This document shows positions 17,713 to 26,377 of a stretch of DNA of 60,284 bases, one piece after another. Position numbers and translations under genes: made by a program. Numbering within the stretch: position 1 is the stretch's first letter; each line of letters starts with the position of its first letter. This DNA comes from Aphanocapsa lilacina HA4352-LM1 (GTDB taxonomy: Bacteria > Cyanobacteriota > Cyanobacteriia > Gloeobacterales > Gloeobacteraceae), in NCBI GenBank assembly GCA_019359725.1, contig JAHHGR010000021.1, positions 1-60,284 on the forward strand. Direction: 5' to 3'. The notes under the pieces are model-generated. The model saw nothing but the letters and a program-made list of their open reading frames with translations, did not search any database and was not told the origin of the DNA.

Positions 17713-17786
17713 AATAGACGGGTTTGCTTGCCTACGATGCTAGCCGTGGGTTAGGGTTGCTGCGTAGATTTGGACGGCTCCACCCG

Positions 17787-18581
17787 ATGAAGCCCGGACC
17801 CGCCCTGCTGCTTGGTGCGTTGTTGCTCGCCTTTGCTGCTCCATTGCCGGCCTTTCCGCTCCGGGTGCTGGTGGAAGGCCCGAAGCCTGCGCTCAAAATC
17901 GCCGTCTCCGCTCCAGCCCAACTGCGCCAGGACAACGGCGGCACAGTCGACCTCCTCCCTGGCCAATGGTTTACTGTCCGGCGCGAAAATAGCGGCGTCG
18001 TGCAGTTGCCCCCCACAGGATTGGTGCTGGTGGGGGATCGCTGGTATCCCGAGAGCGTGCAGTTTCGCTGGCTGCGTGGGGGGCTGCTCGCCGTCAACTT
18101 TGTCGATTCGGAGACCTACCTGCGCGGGGTGGTGCCGCGGGAAATGCCCTCCAGTTACGGCGACCACGCCCTGATGGCCCAGGCGGTGGCGGCGCGCACG
18201 TACGCGCTCACCAGTTGGGTGCGCCGCAAGCACGGTCCCCACTACGACCTGGTGGACACGGTCGTCGACCAGGTTTATGGCGGTTTTGCCCGCTACAACC
18301 CCCGCACCGGCAAAAGCACCCTGCTCACCCACCCGCGCACCGACCGGGCCGTAGCCGCCACGCGCGATCAGTTTCTCGACTACTCGAAGGCCCAGGGTTT
18401 CTACCGCGCCGAGGGCATCGCCGGATGGGTGCGCTACGGCGAATATTCGCTCCCGGTGCCCAAGGGCCGCATGCTGAGCCAGAAGGTATCCCAGATGATG
18501 GCCCAGGCCGGCTGGAACTATCACGACATTCTCGCCTACTGGTACAAAAGCCACGTCTACCAGATCGCTTTTCCTGGATGA
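17787..18581 (+). CDS. SpoIID/LytB-domain exported protein
   Basis: A 264-residue protein with a clear signal peptide (ALLLGALLLAFAAPLPAFP). The SpoIID domain is recognised by YLRGVVPREMPSSYG, ALMAQAVAARTYAL and HYDLVDTVVDQVYGG. SpoIID-type proteins cleave or help cleave denuded peptidoglycan. Here the catalytic Glu of the VPREMP motif is present, so activity is plausible. ATG 17787 is picked because the signal peptide begins there; the frame is open about 60 bp further. Its stop is followed directly by the ATG of the next small gene. Confidence 0.85.
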   Translation: MKPGPALLLGALLLAFAAPLPAFPLRVLVEGPKPALKIAVSAPAQLRQDNGGTVDLLPGQWFTVRRENSGVVQLPPTGLVLVGDRWYPESVQFRWLRGGLLAVNFVDSETYLRGVVPREMPSSYGDHALMAQAVAARTYALTSWVRRKHGPHYDLVDTVVDQVYGGFARYNPRTGKSTLLTHPRTDRAVAATRDQFLDYSKAQGFYRAEGIAGWVRYGEYSLPVPKGRMLSQKVSQMMAQAGWNYHDILAYWYKSHVYQIAFPG

Positions 18582-18743
18582 ATGACCCTTGAGCGGCGCG
18601 TCGAACCCAAAGTGGACGCCGTTCAGGAAATCGTCCGCTACTGCGAGGGCCATCGGGAGCTGCTGAAGATGGAAGCGGATGAGGAGCGCCGTTTGCTGGA
18701 GCAGGAGGGAATCGCCCTTGAGCCTGCGCCTGCTCATCGATGA
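18582..18743 (+). CDS. Small acidic protein, possible antitoxin
   Basis: A 53-residue open frame, MTLERRVEPKVDAVQEIV to the end LEPAPAHR, mostly charged helix. Its ATG follows the SpoIID stop without a gap. Its 3' end overlaps in another frame a truncated DUF5615-like toxin start at 18718. That gene order, a small charged protein overlapping a PIN-like toxin, suggests an antitoxin. I do not recognise the family. It could also be a residual open frame. Confidence 0.45.
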   Translation: MTLERRVEPKVDAVQEIVRYCEGHRELLKMEADEERRLLEQEGIALEPAPAHR

Positions 18744-18783
18744 AGACACCCAGGCATGGCGTCTGGGCCATCGCAAATCTTGA
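18718..18783 (+). pseudogene. DUF5615 (PIN-like) toxin, truncated
   Basis: From TTG 18718 the frame reads LSLRLLIDEDTQAWRLGHRKS and stops at 18781-18783. LSLRLLIDEDTQA is the N-terminal strand and first acidic cluster of DUF5615 PIN-like nucleases, normally about 115 residues. A GGAGG lies about nine bases upstream inside the preceding small gene. The rest of the toxin is gone, so this is a remnant of a toxin-antitoxin pair. Confidence 0.55.
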
Positions 18784-18868
18784 AGACCTTGGGATTGACC
18801 TTCAAGAACAGTTCCACGCCCTCAACCACACAACTGGTAGGCCGGACGCAAAGGCAGCCTGCACACCT

Positions 18869-19567
18869 TTACGCGCGCACAGCAGTCTCGCTCTGCACCA
18901 GCCGTCCATCCTCCATGTGCACGGTGCGGGTGGCGACATCGAGGATACGGCTGTCGTGGGTGACCATCAAGATGGCACAGCCTTGATCGGCGGCCAACTG
19001 CTGCATCAACTCCACCACCTCGCGGCCGGACTTGCTGTCGAGGGCGGCGGTCGGTTCGTCGGCCAATACCAGGGAAGGCCGGTTTACCAGGGCGCGGGCG
19101 ATGGCGACGCGCTGCTTCTGGCCACCGGAAAGATTCTCCGGATAGTAATCGAGCCGCTCGCTTAGACCGACGGCTACCAGGATTGCTTCTGAGAGGGCGC
19201 GCGCCTCGGTGGGGCTCCCGGCGCTCAGCTCCGCCGCCATCTGCACGTTCTGGCGCGCGGTCAGAAAACCGAGCAAATTGTGGGACTGAAAAATGTAGCC
19301 GATGTTGCGGCGGATGGCCACCAGATCCGCTTCGCTCGCTCCGCACAACTCCTGGCCGAGCACCCGCAGACTGCCCGTCTGGGGGGAGCGCAGCGCGCCA
19401 ATCAGCGTGAGCAGCGTCGTCTTGCCGGAGCCGGAAGGGCCGGTGAGGATCACCAACTCCCCCGCAGCGATAGTAAGGTCGATGTCCGAGAGTACCCGGC
19501 GTTCGAGGGCGCCGTGGCCGTAGGTGTGGTCGAGCCGGCGGATGGCAATCACAGGCATCAGGGACAT
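18869..19567 (-). CDS. devA: DevA-type ABC transporter ATPase
   Basis: A 232-residue ATP-binding subunit of a DevBCA/MacB-like exporter. Walker [10 protein letters not shown] (near 43), Q-loop [11 protein letters not shown], signature [15 protein letters not shown], Walker [12 protein letters not shown] and the switch His in VTHDSR are intact. It is the last gene of the devB-devC-devA operon, 21 bp after devC. In Anabaena DevBCA exports heterocyst glycolipids. This unicellular-type genome probably uses the system for another lipid or drug. An alternative start (MPVIAIRR) lies a few codons in. Confidence 0.92.
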   Translation of the reverse strand: MSLMPVIAIRRLDHTYGHGALERRVLSDIDLTIAAGELVILTGPSGSGKTTLLTLIGALRSPQTGSLRVLGQELCGASEADLVAIRRNIGYIFQSHNLLGFLTARQNVQMAAELSAGSPTEARALSEAILVAVGLSERLDYYPENLSGGQKQRVAIARALVNRPSLVLADEPTAALDSKSGREVVELMQQLAADQGCAILMVTHDSRILDVATRTVHMEDGRLVQSETAVRA

Positions 19568-19588
19568 GGTTTTGATACTCCAGATAGG

Positions 19589-20740
19589 TTAAGCGAAGAT
19601 CTCGGCCGGATCGGCGGCGCGCAGGCGGCGCACGGCGATGGCACCGGAAACGGCGCACATCAGCACCGTGAGTGCAAAGATGAGTGCCGCCCGCAGCGGG
19701 TCCATCGTCAGCGGCAACAGCGTCGCCCCCCGCGTCAGATCGTACAGAGCGAAGGAGATGGCAAAGCCGGGGACAAAGCCCAACAGCGACAGCAAGAAGG
19801 CTTCCTGGAAGACCACACCGAGCAGGTAGCCGTTGGTGTAGCCGATCGCCTTGAGCGTCGCGTACTCGGCCAGGTGATCGCTCACGTCGGTGTAGAGAAT
19901 TTGGTAGACGATGATGGTACCCACGATGAAACCCATCGCCGCACCGAGGGCAAAGATGTAACCGATGGGCGTGCTGCGGTTCCAGTAATCTTTTTCGAAG
20001 TCCATGTACTCCTGGCGCGACAGCACGCGCACGTCCGCGGGCAGTGCGGCGCGCAAATCGGCTTTCACCCGCTGCGGGTCGGCGCCGGGGGCAAGGCGCA
20101 CCAGCCCCAGGTCCACCAGGCCCTTGCTGCGCTCGCCAAACAGGCGCAAGAAATTGAGGTCGCTGGTAATCAGGGCGCCGTTAATGGCAAAGGAAGTGCC
20201 CATCTGAAAAAGGCCCCCTACCCGCACCCGCCGGTCGTTGACCTCGGTGACGATGGACTCGCCGCCGGTGTAGCGCGCGGCAATCGGTCCGTACTCGCTG
20301 CGCGAGGCCCGATCAAAGAGCACCGTGTCGGGTTTGCGGATGGAAGCCAGTTGGCGGTTCACCTCGCCCAGGCGAAAGACCGGCTCGCCCGGATTGAAGC
20401 CCACTGCAAAAATGCCGCGCGTCTCGTTGGTCTCGGGGTTGCGAAAGCGGCCGAAGCCCAGATAGACGGGACTGGCCCCCGCCACCCCCGGTACGGCCAT
20501 CGCCTGATAGAGCCGCCGCTGCGAGAAACTTTGCATACTCACCAGCGCACTCGATTTGGGACCGATCAAAAAGATGTCCGCTTCGAAACTTGCGTGCAAT
20601 CGCACCGCGCCATCGAACAGGGCGGCACGAAAACCGAGCTGCAAAAACATCAAGATCACCGCGAAGCCGATGCCGGCCACGGCGACCAGCAGCCGCACCC
20701 GCTCGCGGGTCAGTTGCAACCAGGCGAGGGGCATCTTCAT
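19589..20740 (-). CDS. devC: DevC-type ABC transporter permease
   Basis: A 383-residue FtsX/MacB-type permease. One N-terminal membrane helix (LLVAVAGIGFAVILMFLQLGF) is followed by a large periplasmic domain (about 40-255) and three more helices (about 262-282, 310-335, 350-370), then the conserved C-terminal RRLRAADPAEIF. Cyanobacterial DevC proteins share IFLIGPKSSAL and YATLKAIGYTN, both present. The start overlaps the devB stop by four bases (ATGA), so the three genes are translated together. Confidence 0.92.
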   Translation of the reverse strand: MKMPLAWLQLTRERVRLLVAVAGIGFAVILMFLQLGFRAALFDGAVRLHASFEADIFLIGPKSSALVSMQSFSQRRLYQAMAVPGVAGASPVYLGFGRFRNPETNETRGIFAVGFNPGEPVFRLGEVNRQLASIRKPDTVLFDRASRSEYGPIAARYTGGESIVTEVNDRRVRVGGLFQMGTSFAINGALITSDLNFLRLFGERSKGLVDLGLVRLAPGADPQRVKADLRAALPADVRVLSRQEYMDFEKDYWNRSTPIGYIFALGAAMGFIVGTIIVYQILYTDVSDHLAEYATLKAIGYTNGYLLGVVFQEAFLLSLLGFVPGFAISFALYDLTRGATLLPLTMDPLRAALIFALTVLMCAVSGAIAVRRLRAADPAEIFA

Positions 20741-21834
20741 GGTTGTACTCTCCGATTCGGCTCGATGGCCACATCCACCTGCAGGTTGGTGAGACTGCTC
20801 ACCCGGCGACCGTCCGCCGGGTCCAGACGAATTTTGACCTCGACTACGCGCGCATCGATGTCGGCGGCGGGGTCGGTGTTGAGCACGTCCTTTTTGGCGA
20901 TGATGCGGCCCACCTGATCCACCGTGCCGCCCAGGGGACCAGCGAAAGCACCATTGGCACTGGTGATCCTCGCCCGCTGCCCCGAGCGCACCCGGCCTAT
21001 CTCTGTCTCGTACACCTCGGCCACCACGAACATCCGGTCGGTGCGGCCCACCTCGGCGATGCCCTCAGGACCAATCACTTCGCCCGGCCAGGCGTGGATC
21101 TTGAGCACCTGGCCGTCCGCCAGGGCACGCACGTAGGCCACTTCGAGATCCGCCTCGGCCCGCGCCTGCGCCGAGCGCGCCTGCTCGACCTGTGCCTGGG
21201 CTTCGAGCACATCGGTGGGACGCACCTCGGCGGTGGCGACCAGGGCGTGGCGGGCCTGGGCCAGCTGCCCTTCGAGGGTGCGCACCGCCAGGCGCTTGCT
21301 GTCGAGGGCAGAGGCCGAAACCGCCCCAGCGCGCTCCAGCGCTGCGTAGCGCTCCCACTCGGCGCGGGCAATCTCCAGTTCACCCGCCAGCCGCTCGACC
21401 CCGGCGCGCTGCGCCGCAAGCTCGCCGCCTTTTGCCCCGGCGCGCACCTGCACCAGCCGCGCCTGGGCCACCCTCACCCGGGAGCGGGCCTCGGCGACCG
21501 CCGCCGCGTAGCGGCCCCGCCGATCGAGCACCGCCACCGCCTGCCCGGCTTTGACCCAGTCTCCCTCGCGCACCAACAACTTCTCCAGCCGCGTCGCCTC
21601 GAAGGCCGTGGGCGCCGCCAGACGGACCACCTCGCCCTCCGGTTCGAGCCGCCCCGACGCGACCACCGCCCGCGCCAGCGGTGCGGACGGCGCCATGACG
21701 ACCGGCGCTGACTCCGGCTGCCGCGCCGAAAGACCATAGAACAGCACCGCCCCGCCGCCTACTGCGGCAGCGATCGCCAAGAACACCCGCCACCGGCTCG
21801 CTACCTGGCCCGGAAACCGACTGAGAGTTGCCAT
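20737..21834 (-). CDS. devB: DevB-type periplasmic adaptor (HlyD family)
   Basis: A 365-residue membrane-fusion protein that links the DevCA inner-membrane pump to an outer-membrane channel. It has an N-terminal membrane anchor (FLAIAAAVGGGAVLFYGL) and the first half of a lipoyl domain (ASGRLEPEGEVVRLAAP, VREGDWVKAGQAVAVLD). An Ala/Arg-rich coiled-coil hairpin (about 110-220) and the second lipoyl half with beta-barrel (YVRALADGQVLKIHAWPGE, VVAEVYETEIGRVRSGQ) follow. It is the first gene of the operon and divergent from a PadR regulator. Confidence 0.92.
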   Translation of the reverse strand: MATLSRFPGQVASRWRVFLAIAAAVGGGAVLFYGLSARQPESAPVVMAPSAPLARAVVASGRLEPEGEVVRLAAPTAFEATRLEKLLVREGDWVKAGQAVAVLDRRGRYAAAVAEARSRVRVAQARLVQVRAGAKGGELAAQRAGVERLAGELEIARAEWERYAALERAGAVSASALDSKRLAVRTLEGQLAQARHALVATAEVRPTDVLEAQAQVEQARSAQARAEADLEVAYVRALADGQVLKIHAWPGEVIGPEGIAEVGRTDRMFVVAEVYETEIGRVRSGQRARITSANGAFAGPLGGTVDQVGRIIAKKDVLNTDPAADIDARVVEVKIRLDPADGRRVSSLTNLQVDVAIEPNRRVQP

Positions 21835-21870
21835 AAACTCCGCTCCGCCGCGCTAGAATAATGTCCGTCA

Positions 21871-21922
21871 ATTGCAATTTGCTGCAGTGCAATTCGTTGC
21901 ATATTAGTAGTTTAGATGCAAC
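21871..21922. promoter_or_regulatory. Candidate PadR operators between devB and the padR-like gene
   Basis: The 123-bp divergent intergenic region contains an inverted repeat of GTTGCAT (21896-21902) and ATGCAAC (21916-21922). A second repeat consists of ATTGCA (21871-21876) and TGCAAT (21888-21893). The ATGCA/TGCAT half-site recurs five or more times. PadR proteins typically bind ATGT/ACAT or ATGCA-type palindromes in divergent promoters, so these are probable operators for both genes. Confidence 0.6.
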
Positions 21923-21957
21923 AATTTGCATAAGTCAAGCCCCTGGATCGAAATCTC

Positions 21958-22512
21958 ATGGCACTGGCGCACGCGATACTGGCATTGCTGGCGGACCGCT
22001 CCTTCAGCGGTTACGAGTTGACAAAAGAATTTGAAGGCTCGGTGGGGTGTTTCTGGAAAGCGACCCACCAGCAGATTTACCGGGAGCTGGCGGCGCTTGA
22101 GGAGCGCCGCTTCGTGCGCGCGGATCTGGTGGCCCAGGAAGGACGGCCCAACAAGAAGCTCTACGAACTGACGGAGGCGGGCAAGCGCTGGCTTTCTGAG
22201 TGGATGGCCGAGCCGAGCGAGCCGTGCGCAGTGCGCGAAGACATGCTGGTCAAAACCTTCGCGGGTTATCTCACCTCCCCGGAGGTGCTCATCGCCGATA
22301 TCGAAAGGCGCAAGGCCCTGCACGCCGAGAAGCTCGAATACTACCGGCAGATCGAGCGGGAGCACTTCAGCGATCTGAGCGCCATACCGATCGAGAAGCG
22401 CTTCGGCTACCTTTCGCTCAAGCGCGGGCTCCGCTATGAAGCAGACTGGGTGGCGTGGTGTGAAGATGCCGGAGCCCTGTTGCGCTCCGGCATCTTCACC
22501 CCTTCCGGATAA
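21958..22512 (+). CDS. PadR family transcriptional regulator
   Basis: A 184-residue repressor. The N-terminal winged helix shows MALAHAILALLADRSFSGYELTKEFE, then the PadR hallmark FWKATHQQIYRELAALEERRFVRADLV and GRPNKKLYELTEAGKRWLSEW. The C-terminal half is the helical dimerisation domain (Vir_act_alpha_C type). It is divergent from devBCA with palindromes between, so it most likely represses that exporter and itself in response to an unknown compound. The start has no strong ribosome-binding site, but the conserved sequence begins at this ATG. Confidence 0.93.
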   Translation: MALAHAILALLADRSFSGYELTKEFEGSVGCFWKATHQQIYRELAALEERRFVRADLVAQEGRPNKKLYELTEAGKRWLSEWMAEPSEPCAVREDMLVKTFAGYLTSPEVLIADIERRKALHAEKLEYYRQIEREHFSDLSAIPIEKRFGYLSLKRGLRYEADWVAWCEDAGALLRSGIFTPSG

Positions 22513-22551
22513 ACTCCGATACAATCAGGTCCGGTGTCGCCGTCCTGCGCC

Positions 22552-23649
22552 ATGGTCCCAAGGGTCGTCTTCAACGGAAATTATCTGTCGCTGCGGCCTA
22601 CCGGTATCGGCCAGTACGTCCTCAACCTCTGGCGCTGCTGGCAGCGCTCCGACAAGCCCCTGCGCGCCTTTATGCCGGCGGAGTACCTGCAAGAACCGCT
22701 GGGGGGCCACCAGCCGGTCAAAACCCCTGGCCACCTGGCACGGTTGGTCTGGAATCAGACGATCCTGCCCACCCGACTGCGGCCGGGCGAGGTGCTATTC
22801 AATCCGGTACCGGAGGGGCCGCTGGTGGGTGGATTGCCCCAGGTCACCGCCGCCCACGACACCATCCCGCTCGTCTTCCCGGAACTTTTCCCGCGCAAGC
22901 AGGCTTACTTTCGCTATCTGGTGCCCGCCTGTCTGCGCCGGGCGACACGGATCCTGTGCAATTCCGAGCAGACCCGCGCCGATCTGGTGCACTTCTACGG
23001 CCTCGACCCGGCCAGGATGACCGTGATCCCCCTCGCCTGCGACCGGGAGCGTTTTTTTCCGCGCCCGGCCGATCCCAGGCAACTGGCCTCCTACGGATTG
23101 GATGCCGACCGGTACGTGCTCTACGTCGGCTCCCACGAGCCCCACAAAAACTTGGCCCGGCTCCTCGAGGCCTTCGCCCGGGTGGCCGGCGACTGGCCGG
23201 GCCAGCTCGCCATCGCCGGAGCCTGCGACCCCCGCTACACTCCCCCCCTGATGCGTCTTGCAGAGCAGCGGGGGATCGCCACCCGGGTGCGCTGGCTCGA
23301 TTATCCGGCCGACGCGGATTTGCCGTTGCTCTACAGTGGCGCACACCTGTTCGTCTTTCCCAGTCTGTACGAAGGATTCGGCCTGCCGGTGCTGGAGGCG
23401 ATGGCCTGCGGCGCGGCGGTGCTCACCTCCGCCCGCGGAGCGCTCGCGGAGGTGGCAGGGCAGGCGGCGGTGCTGGTTGAGCCGCAATCCACCCAGGGGA
23501 TCGCCGCCGGGTTGGAGCGGTTGTTTGAGCCGAAGGTACGGGCGAAGTACCGCACCCTTGCCCTGCAGCGGGCCGCCGAATTTAGTTGGGAGCACACCGC
23601 CGAGGCGACCTGGCGGGTGATTGAGGGGGTGGGATCCCCCCCTCCTTGA
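22552..23649 (+). CDS. Glycosyltransferase, family 1 (GT4)
   Basis: A 365-residue retaining GT-B glycosyltransferase. The N-domain begins VFNGNYLSLRPTGIGQYVLNL, the usual Gly-rich acceptor loop. The C-domain has YVLYVGSHEPHKNLARLLEAF, WLDYPADADLPLLYSGA and the nucleotide-sugar motif PSLYEGFGLPVLEAMACG with the E-X7-E pair. Probably adds a hexose to a lipid-linked or exported polysaccharide; the substrate is not visible. ATG 22552 is used; GTG 22534, in frame, has a weak AGGT upstream and is possible. The end is followed by a C-rich/G-rich hairpin (23634-23661). Confidence 0.88.
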   Translation: MVPRVVFNGNYLSLRPTGIGQYVLNLWRCWQRSDKPLRAFMPAEYLQEPLGGHQPVKTPGHLARLVWNQTILPTRLRPGEVLFNPVPEGPLVGGLPQVTAAHDTIPLVFPELFPRKQAYFRYLVPACLRRATRILCNSEQTRADLVHFYGLDPARMTVIPLACDRERFFPRPADPRQLASYGLDADRYVLYVGSHEPHKNLARLLEAFARVAGDWPGQLAIAGACDPRYTPPLMRLAEQRGIATRVRWLDYPADADLPLLYSGAHLFVFPSLYEGFGLPVLEAMACGAAVLTSARGALAEVAGQAAVLVEPQSTQGIAAGLERLFEPKVRAKYRTLALQRAAEFSWEHTAEATWRVIEGVGSPPP

Positions 23650-23664
23650 GAAGGGGGGGGTGAG

Positions 23665-25371
23665 TCAGCCGCCGTTGCGGAAGACGTGCACGTCCCAGTC
23701 GCTCAAGTGTACGTTGAGGATGCCGCCTTCGACGTCGACCTCGTAGAGGCGGGTCTTCTCGAACCAGTGGCCGTCCTCGGGGAAGCAGGGCACTTGGTAA
23801 TCACCCAGGTTGCCGTCGCCCAGGTGGGCGACGACGGCCACCCGCGAGCCCTCTTCGTTGAAGCGCACGTAGCCGATCACCCGCGCTTCTTCGTCGATGT
23901 GGAAAAATTCGATCTCGTTGGTCCAGAGCGCCTGGGTCTCGCGCCGCAGGGAGATGAGACCTTTGTAGCGCTCCAGAAGCGCCACGTGCCGGTCGTGATC
24001 GAGCAGTGTCCACTCCACCGCGTGCACTTGCTCGTCCTGGGGATAGGCCTGGCCCATCGCCTGGCCCTGGTAGAGCATCGGCAGACCCACCGAGGTCATC
24101 AGCAAGGCCGCCGCGCACTCCAGGCGCTTGAAGCTGCCCTCTTCGTTGATGCCCGCGTCGCGCAGCCGCTGCAGCAGGCGGGGTTTGTCGTGGTTTTCGT
24201 AGAAGTTGACGGCGTTGCTCGGCCCCGGATAGCCGTGGTGCAGGGGGTTGATCGAGTCGACAATCTGGTCGGTGTCGAACATGTTGCGCACCATCAGATC
24301 GTCGATCATCCAGTAGTAGGTCTCGTGGTAGGCGCCGTCCATTGGGCCGTCCGCACCGGTAATCGCCGGATTTTCGGGGATGTGCTCGCCGACGAGGTAG
24401 AAGGGTTTGCCCCCCGCATTGGCCTTCGAGCGCCTGGCCACTTCGCCTAGAAAATCGAAGTATTTAATCTGGGCGGCGGCGTCGATGCGGTAGCCGTCGA
24501 TGTGGTACTCGCGCACCCAGTAATCGACCAGGTCGTAGAGGTATTCGCGGGCCGGATTGCGCTTGTAGTGCTCGTCGTAAAATTCGAGGTTGAACTTGGG
24601 TCCCCAGACGTTGCCCGGTTCGTCCGGCTCGGTGCCCGGCGCATAGAACCAGTAGGTAAAGTCGATGCGCGTGAGGGGGCTTTCCGATTCGGAGTGGTTG
24701 AGGACGATATCGAGGATGACCCGCAAACCGCGCTCGTGACAGGCGTCCACGAAAGCTTTGAGATCCTCGGGCTTGCCGTAGGAGGATTCGGGAGCGAAAG
24801 GATGGCGCGGATTGTAGCCCCAGTAGTGCTCACCCGGGTACTCGGTGACAGGCATCAGCTGCACGCAATTGACGCCCAAATCCACCAGGTAGTCGAGCTG
24901 CTCGATCGCGTCGATGAACATGTCGCCGCCAAAGGCGCTCACGTGCAGTTCATAGATGATCAAATGGTCATCTGGGGAAAGGGGCACATCGTCGTGCTCC
25001 CAGACGTACTCGTCGGTGATCTGCTTGCCGTCCTTGATGCGGATGACGGCATTTTCGCGGTTTTTCTCATCGACCTGGCGGGCGTACGGGTCGGCGATCG
25101 CCACCGTCTCGCCCTCGCAGAAGAAACTCTTAGAAACAAGTTTGAACTTGTACTGATGTTCGCCATCCGGCAGGTCGACCTCGACGAAGAAGCAACCCTT
25201 GTCGTCCTTCTCCATCGGGATTTCTTCCCAGTTTGAGAATGAGCCTACGAGTGCCGCTGTTTCGTTGTAGGGTGCAAGCAATTGAAAGCGAATCTGGCCG
25301 GTCCTGGCTTCGGCTTTTGATTCGGACCGCTGCTGCACCAGGCTCTCGGACGGATTTTTGGTCGTCGTCAT
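23665..25371 (-). CDS. Alpha-amylase family (GH13) glycosidase with CBM48
   Basis: A 568-residue enzyme acting on alpha-glucans. An N-terminal CBM48-like sandwich (IRFQLLAPYNETAALVGSFSNW to about residue 120) precedes a TIM barrel. The catalytic set is present: YRIDAAA (nucleophile Asp), LVGEHIPEN (acid/base Glu) and NFYENHDKPR (transition-state Asp). A C-terminal beta domain ends it. YELHVSAFGG and GVNCVQLMPVTEYPGEHYWGYN are regions I-II of the glycogen-debranching/1,4-alpha-glucan branching side of GH13, but it is shorter than GlgB. The exact specificity is open. ATG 25371 has GGGAG just upstream and is preferred over the longer frame to 25404. Confidence 0.87.
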   Translation of the reverse strand: MTTTKNPSESLVQQRSESKAEARTGQIRFQLLAPYNETAALVGSFSNWEEIPMEKDDKGCFFVEVDLPDGEHQYKFKLVSKSFFCEGETVAIADPYARQVDEKNRENAVIRIKDGKQITDEYVWEHDDVPLSPDDHLIIYELHVSAFGGDMFIDAIEQLDYLVDLGVNCVQLMPVTEYPGEHYWGYNPRHPFAPESSYGKPEDLKAFVDACHERGLRVILDIVLNHSESESPLTRIDFTYWFYAPGTEPDEPGNVWGPKFNLEFYDEHYKRNPAREYLYDLVDYWVREYHIDGYRIDAAAQIKYFDFLGEVARRSKANAGGKPFYLVGEHIPENPAITGADGPMDGAYHETYYWMIDDLMVRNMFDTDQIVDSINPLHHGYPGPSNAVNFYENHDKPRLLQRLRDAGINEEGSFKRLECAAALLMTSVGLPMLYQGQAMGQAYPQDEQVHAVEWTLLDHDRHVALLERYKGLISLRRETQALWTNEIEFFHIDEEARVIGYVRFNEEGSRVAVVAHLGDGNLGDYQVPCFPEDGHWFEKTRLYEVDVEGGILNVHLSDWDVHVFRNGG

Positions 25372-25453
25372 AATCTCCCTATTGCAGACCGATGACATTT
25401 CCAAGGCCGGTTTCTGCTATATGCAATGTAGGACGGCGCCAAATTTCCGGTAT

Positions 25454-26377
25454 CTACCCGCCGGTAGAACCGATAGCTCCCTCCCAGGCAAGCCGGGGCG
25501 AGATATAGCCCAGCAGTTGGCCGCGCAATGCCTCCAATGGCGCCAGTGGCTCCACCCGGCCCGCCTCCCAGGCGCGTTGCTGTAGATAATCGACCAGGGG
25601 GATTTGTTGTTCGAGGCTCAGTTCGGCGTCGATGCGGCGGGCGAGGGTAAGGGCACCGCGCAGGTCGAGGGACCGGTAAGCCCACTTTTCGGCCTCCGCC
25701 AGCAGTTCGGGCGGGATGGCGGTAAGCCACGCCTGCAATTCGAGGGCGCGGCCGGGACTGCCCTGGGCCATGGCGAGCAGCCGTTCGTCTACCGACTTGC
25801 CCAGTGCCGCTAAAATTTCAGCTACCAGTTGGCAGGGTAAGCAGTAAAAAGGCACCTTCTGGCAGCGCGAGCGGACGGTGGCAAGCAAGCCGTCTGCGGA
25901 GGGAGCTGTCAGCACAAAGACCGCTCCCCCCGGTTCTTCGAGGATCTTGAGCAGGGCGTTGGCCGCCCCGTCGCCCATCGCCTCGGCACCTTCGATCACA
26001 ATCACCTGGCAAGCGGCTTCCAGCGGCGGGCGGCTCAAAAACTGGGTGACCCCCCGCACCTGCTCAAGGCGCACCTGCGGAAGCGCCCGGGGCAGATTAC
26101 CCCCTTCTGCCAAAGCCTCGGCGCGGCGGAGCAGCTTGTCGCCTTTTTTGTAAGTCGGCTCGACCCAGAGCAGATCCGGGTGGTTGCCCCGCTCGATGCG
26201 GCCAAGGGTGCTTTCGAGCAGCCGGGCCGCGAAGTGGCGGGCGGCCATCGCCTTGCCCACCCCCTGCGGTCCGCAAAACAAGTATGCCGGGGCGATGCGT
26301 CCGGTGACGACCGCCCGTTCGAGCAAGGCCATCGCCAGGGGTTGACCCTGAACCGCTCCGGTTGCAGTGCCGTTCAT
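25454..26377 (-). CDS. holB: DNA polymerase III delta' subunit
   Basis: A 307-residue clamp-loader subunit. It starts MNGTATGAVQGQPLAMALLERAV. A P-loop-like GPQGVGKA (36-43), a QVIVIEGAEAMGDGAANALLKILEEPG stretch (sensor/Walker B region) and the SRC motif in TVRSRCQKVPF follow. The C-terminal collar domain is present. As in other cyanobacteria, it lies away from dnaX. The ATG overlaps the stop of pip by four bases (ATGA), so the two are coupled. A long frame runs further upstream through pip in another phase and is not coding. Confidence 0.92.
   Translation of the reverse strand: MNGTATGAVQGQPLAMALLERAVVTGRIAPAYLFCGPQGVGKAMAARHFAARLLESTLGRIERGNHPDLLWVEPTYKKGDKLLRRAEALAEGGNLPRALPQVRLEQVRGVTQFLSRPPLEAACQVIVIEGAEAMGDGAANALLKILEEPGGAVFVLTAPSADGLLATVRSRCQKVPFYCLPCQLVAEILAALGKSVDERLLAMAQGSPGRALELQAWLTAIPPELLAEAEKWAYRSLDLRGALTLARRIDAELSLEQQIPLVDYLQQRAWEAGRVEPLAPLEALRGQLLGYISPRLAWEGAIGSTGG

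Noticed and set aside
19280..20917. 545-codon plus-strand frame across devA-devC-devB
   Set aside because: Gln/His/Arg-rich shadow of three well-recognised genes.
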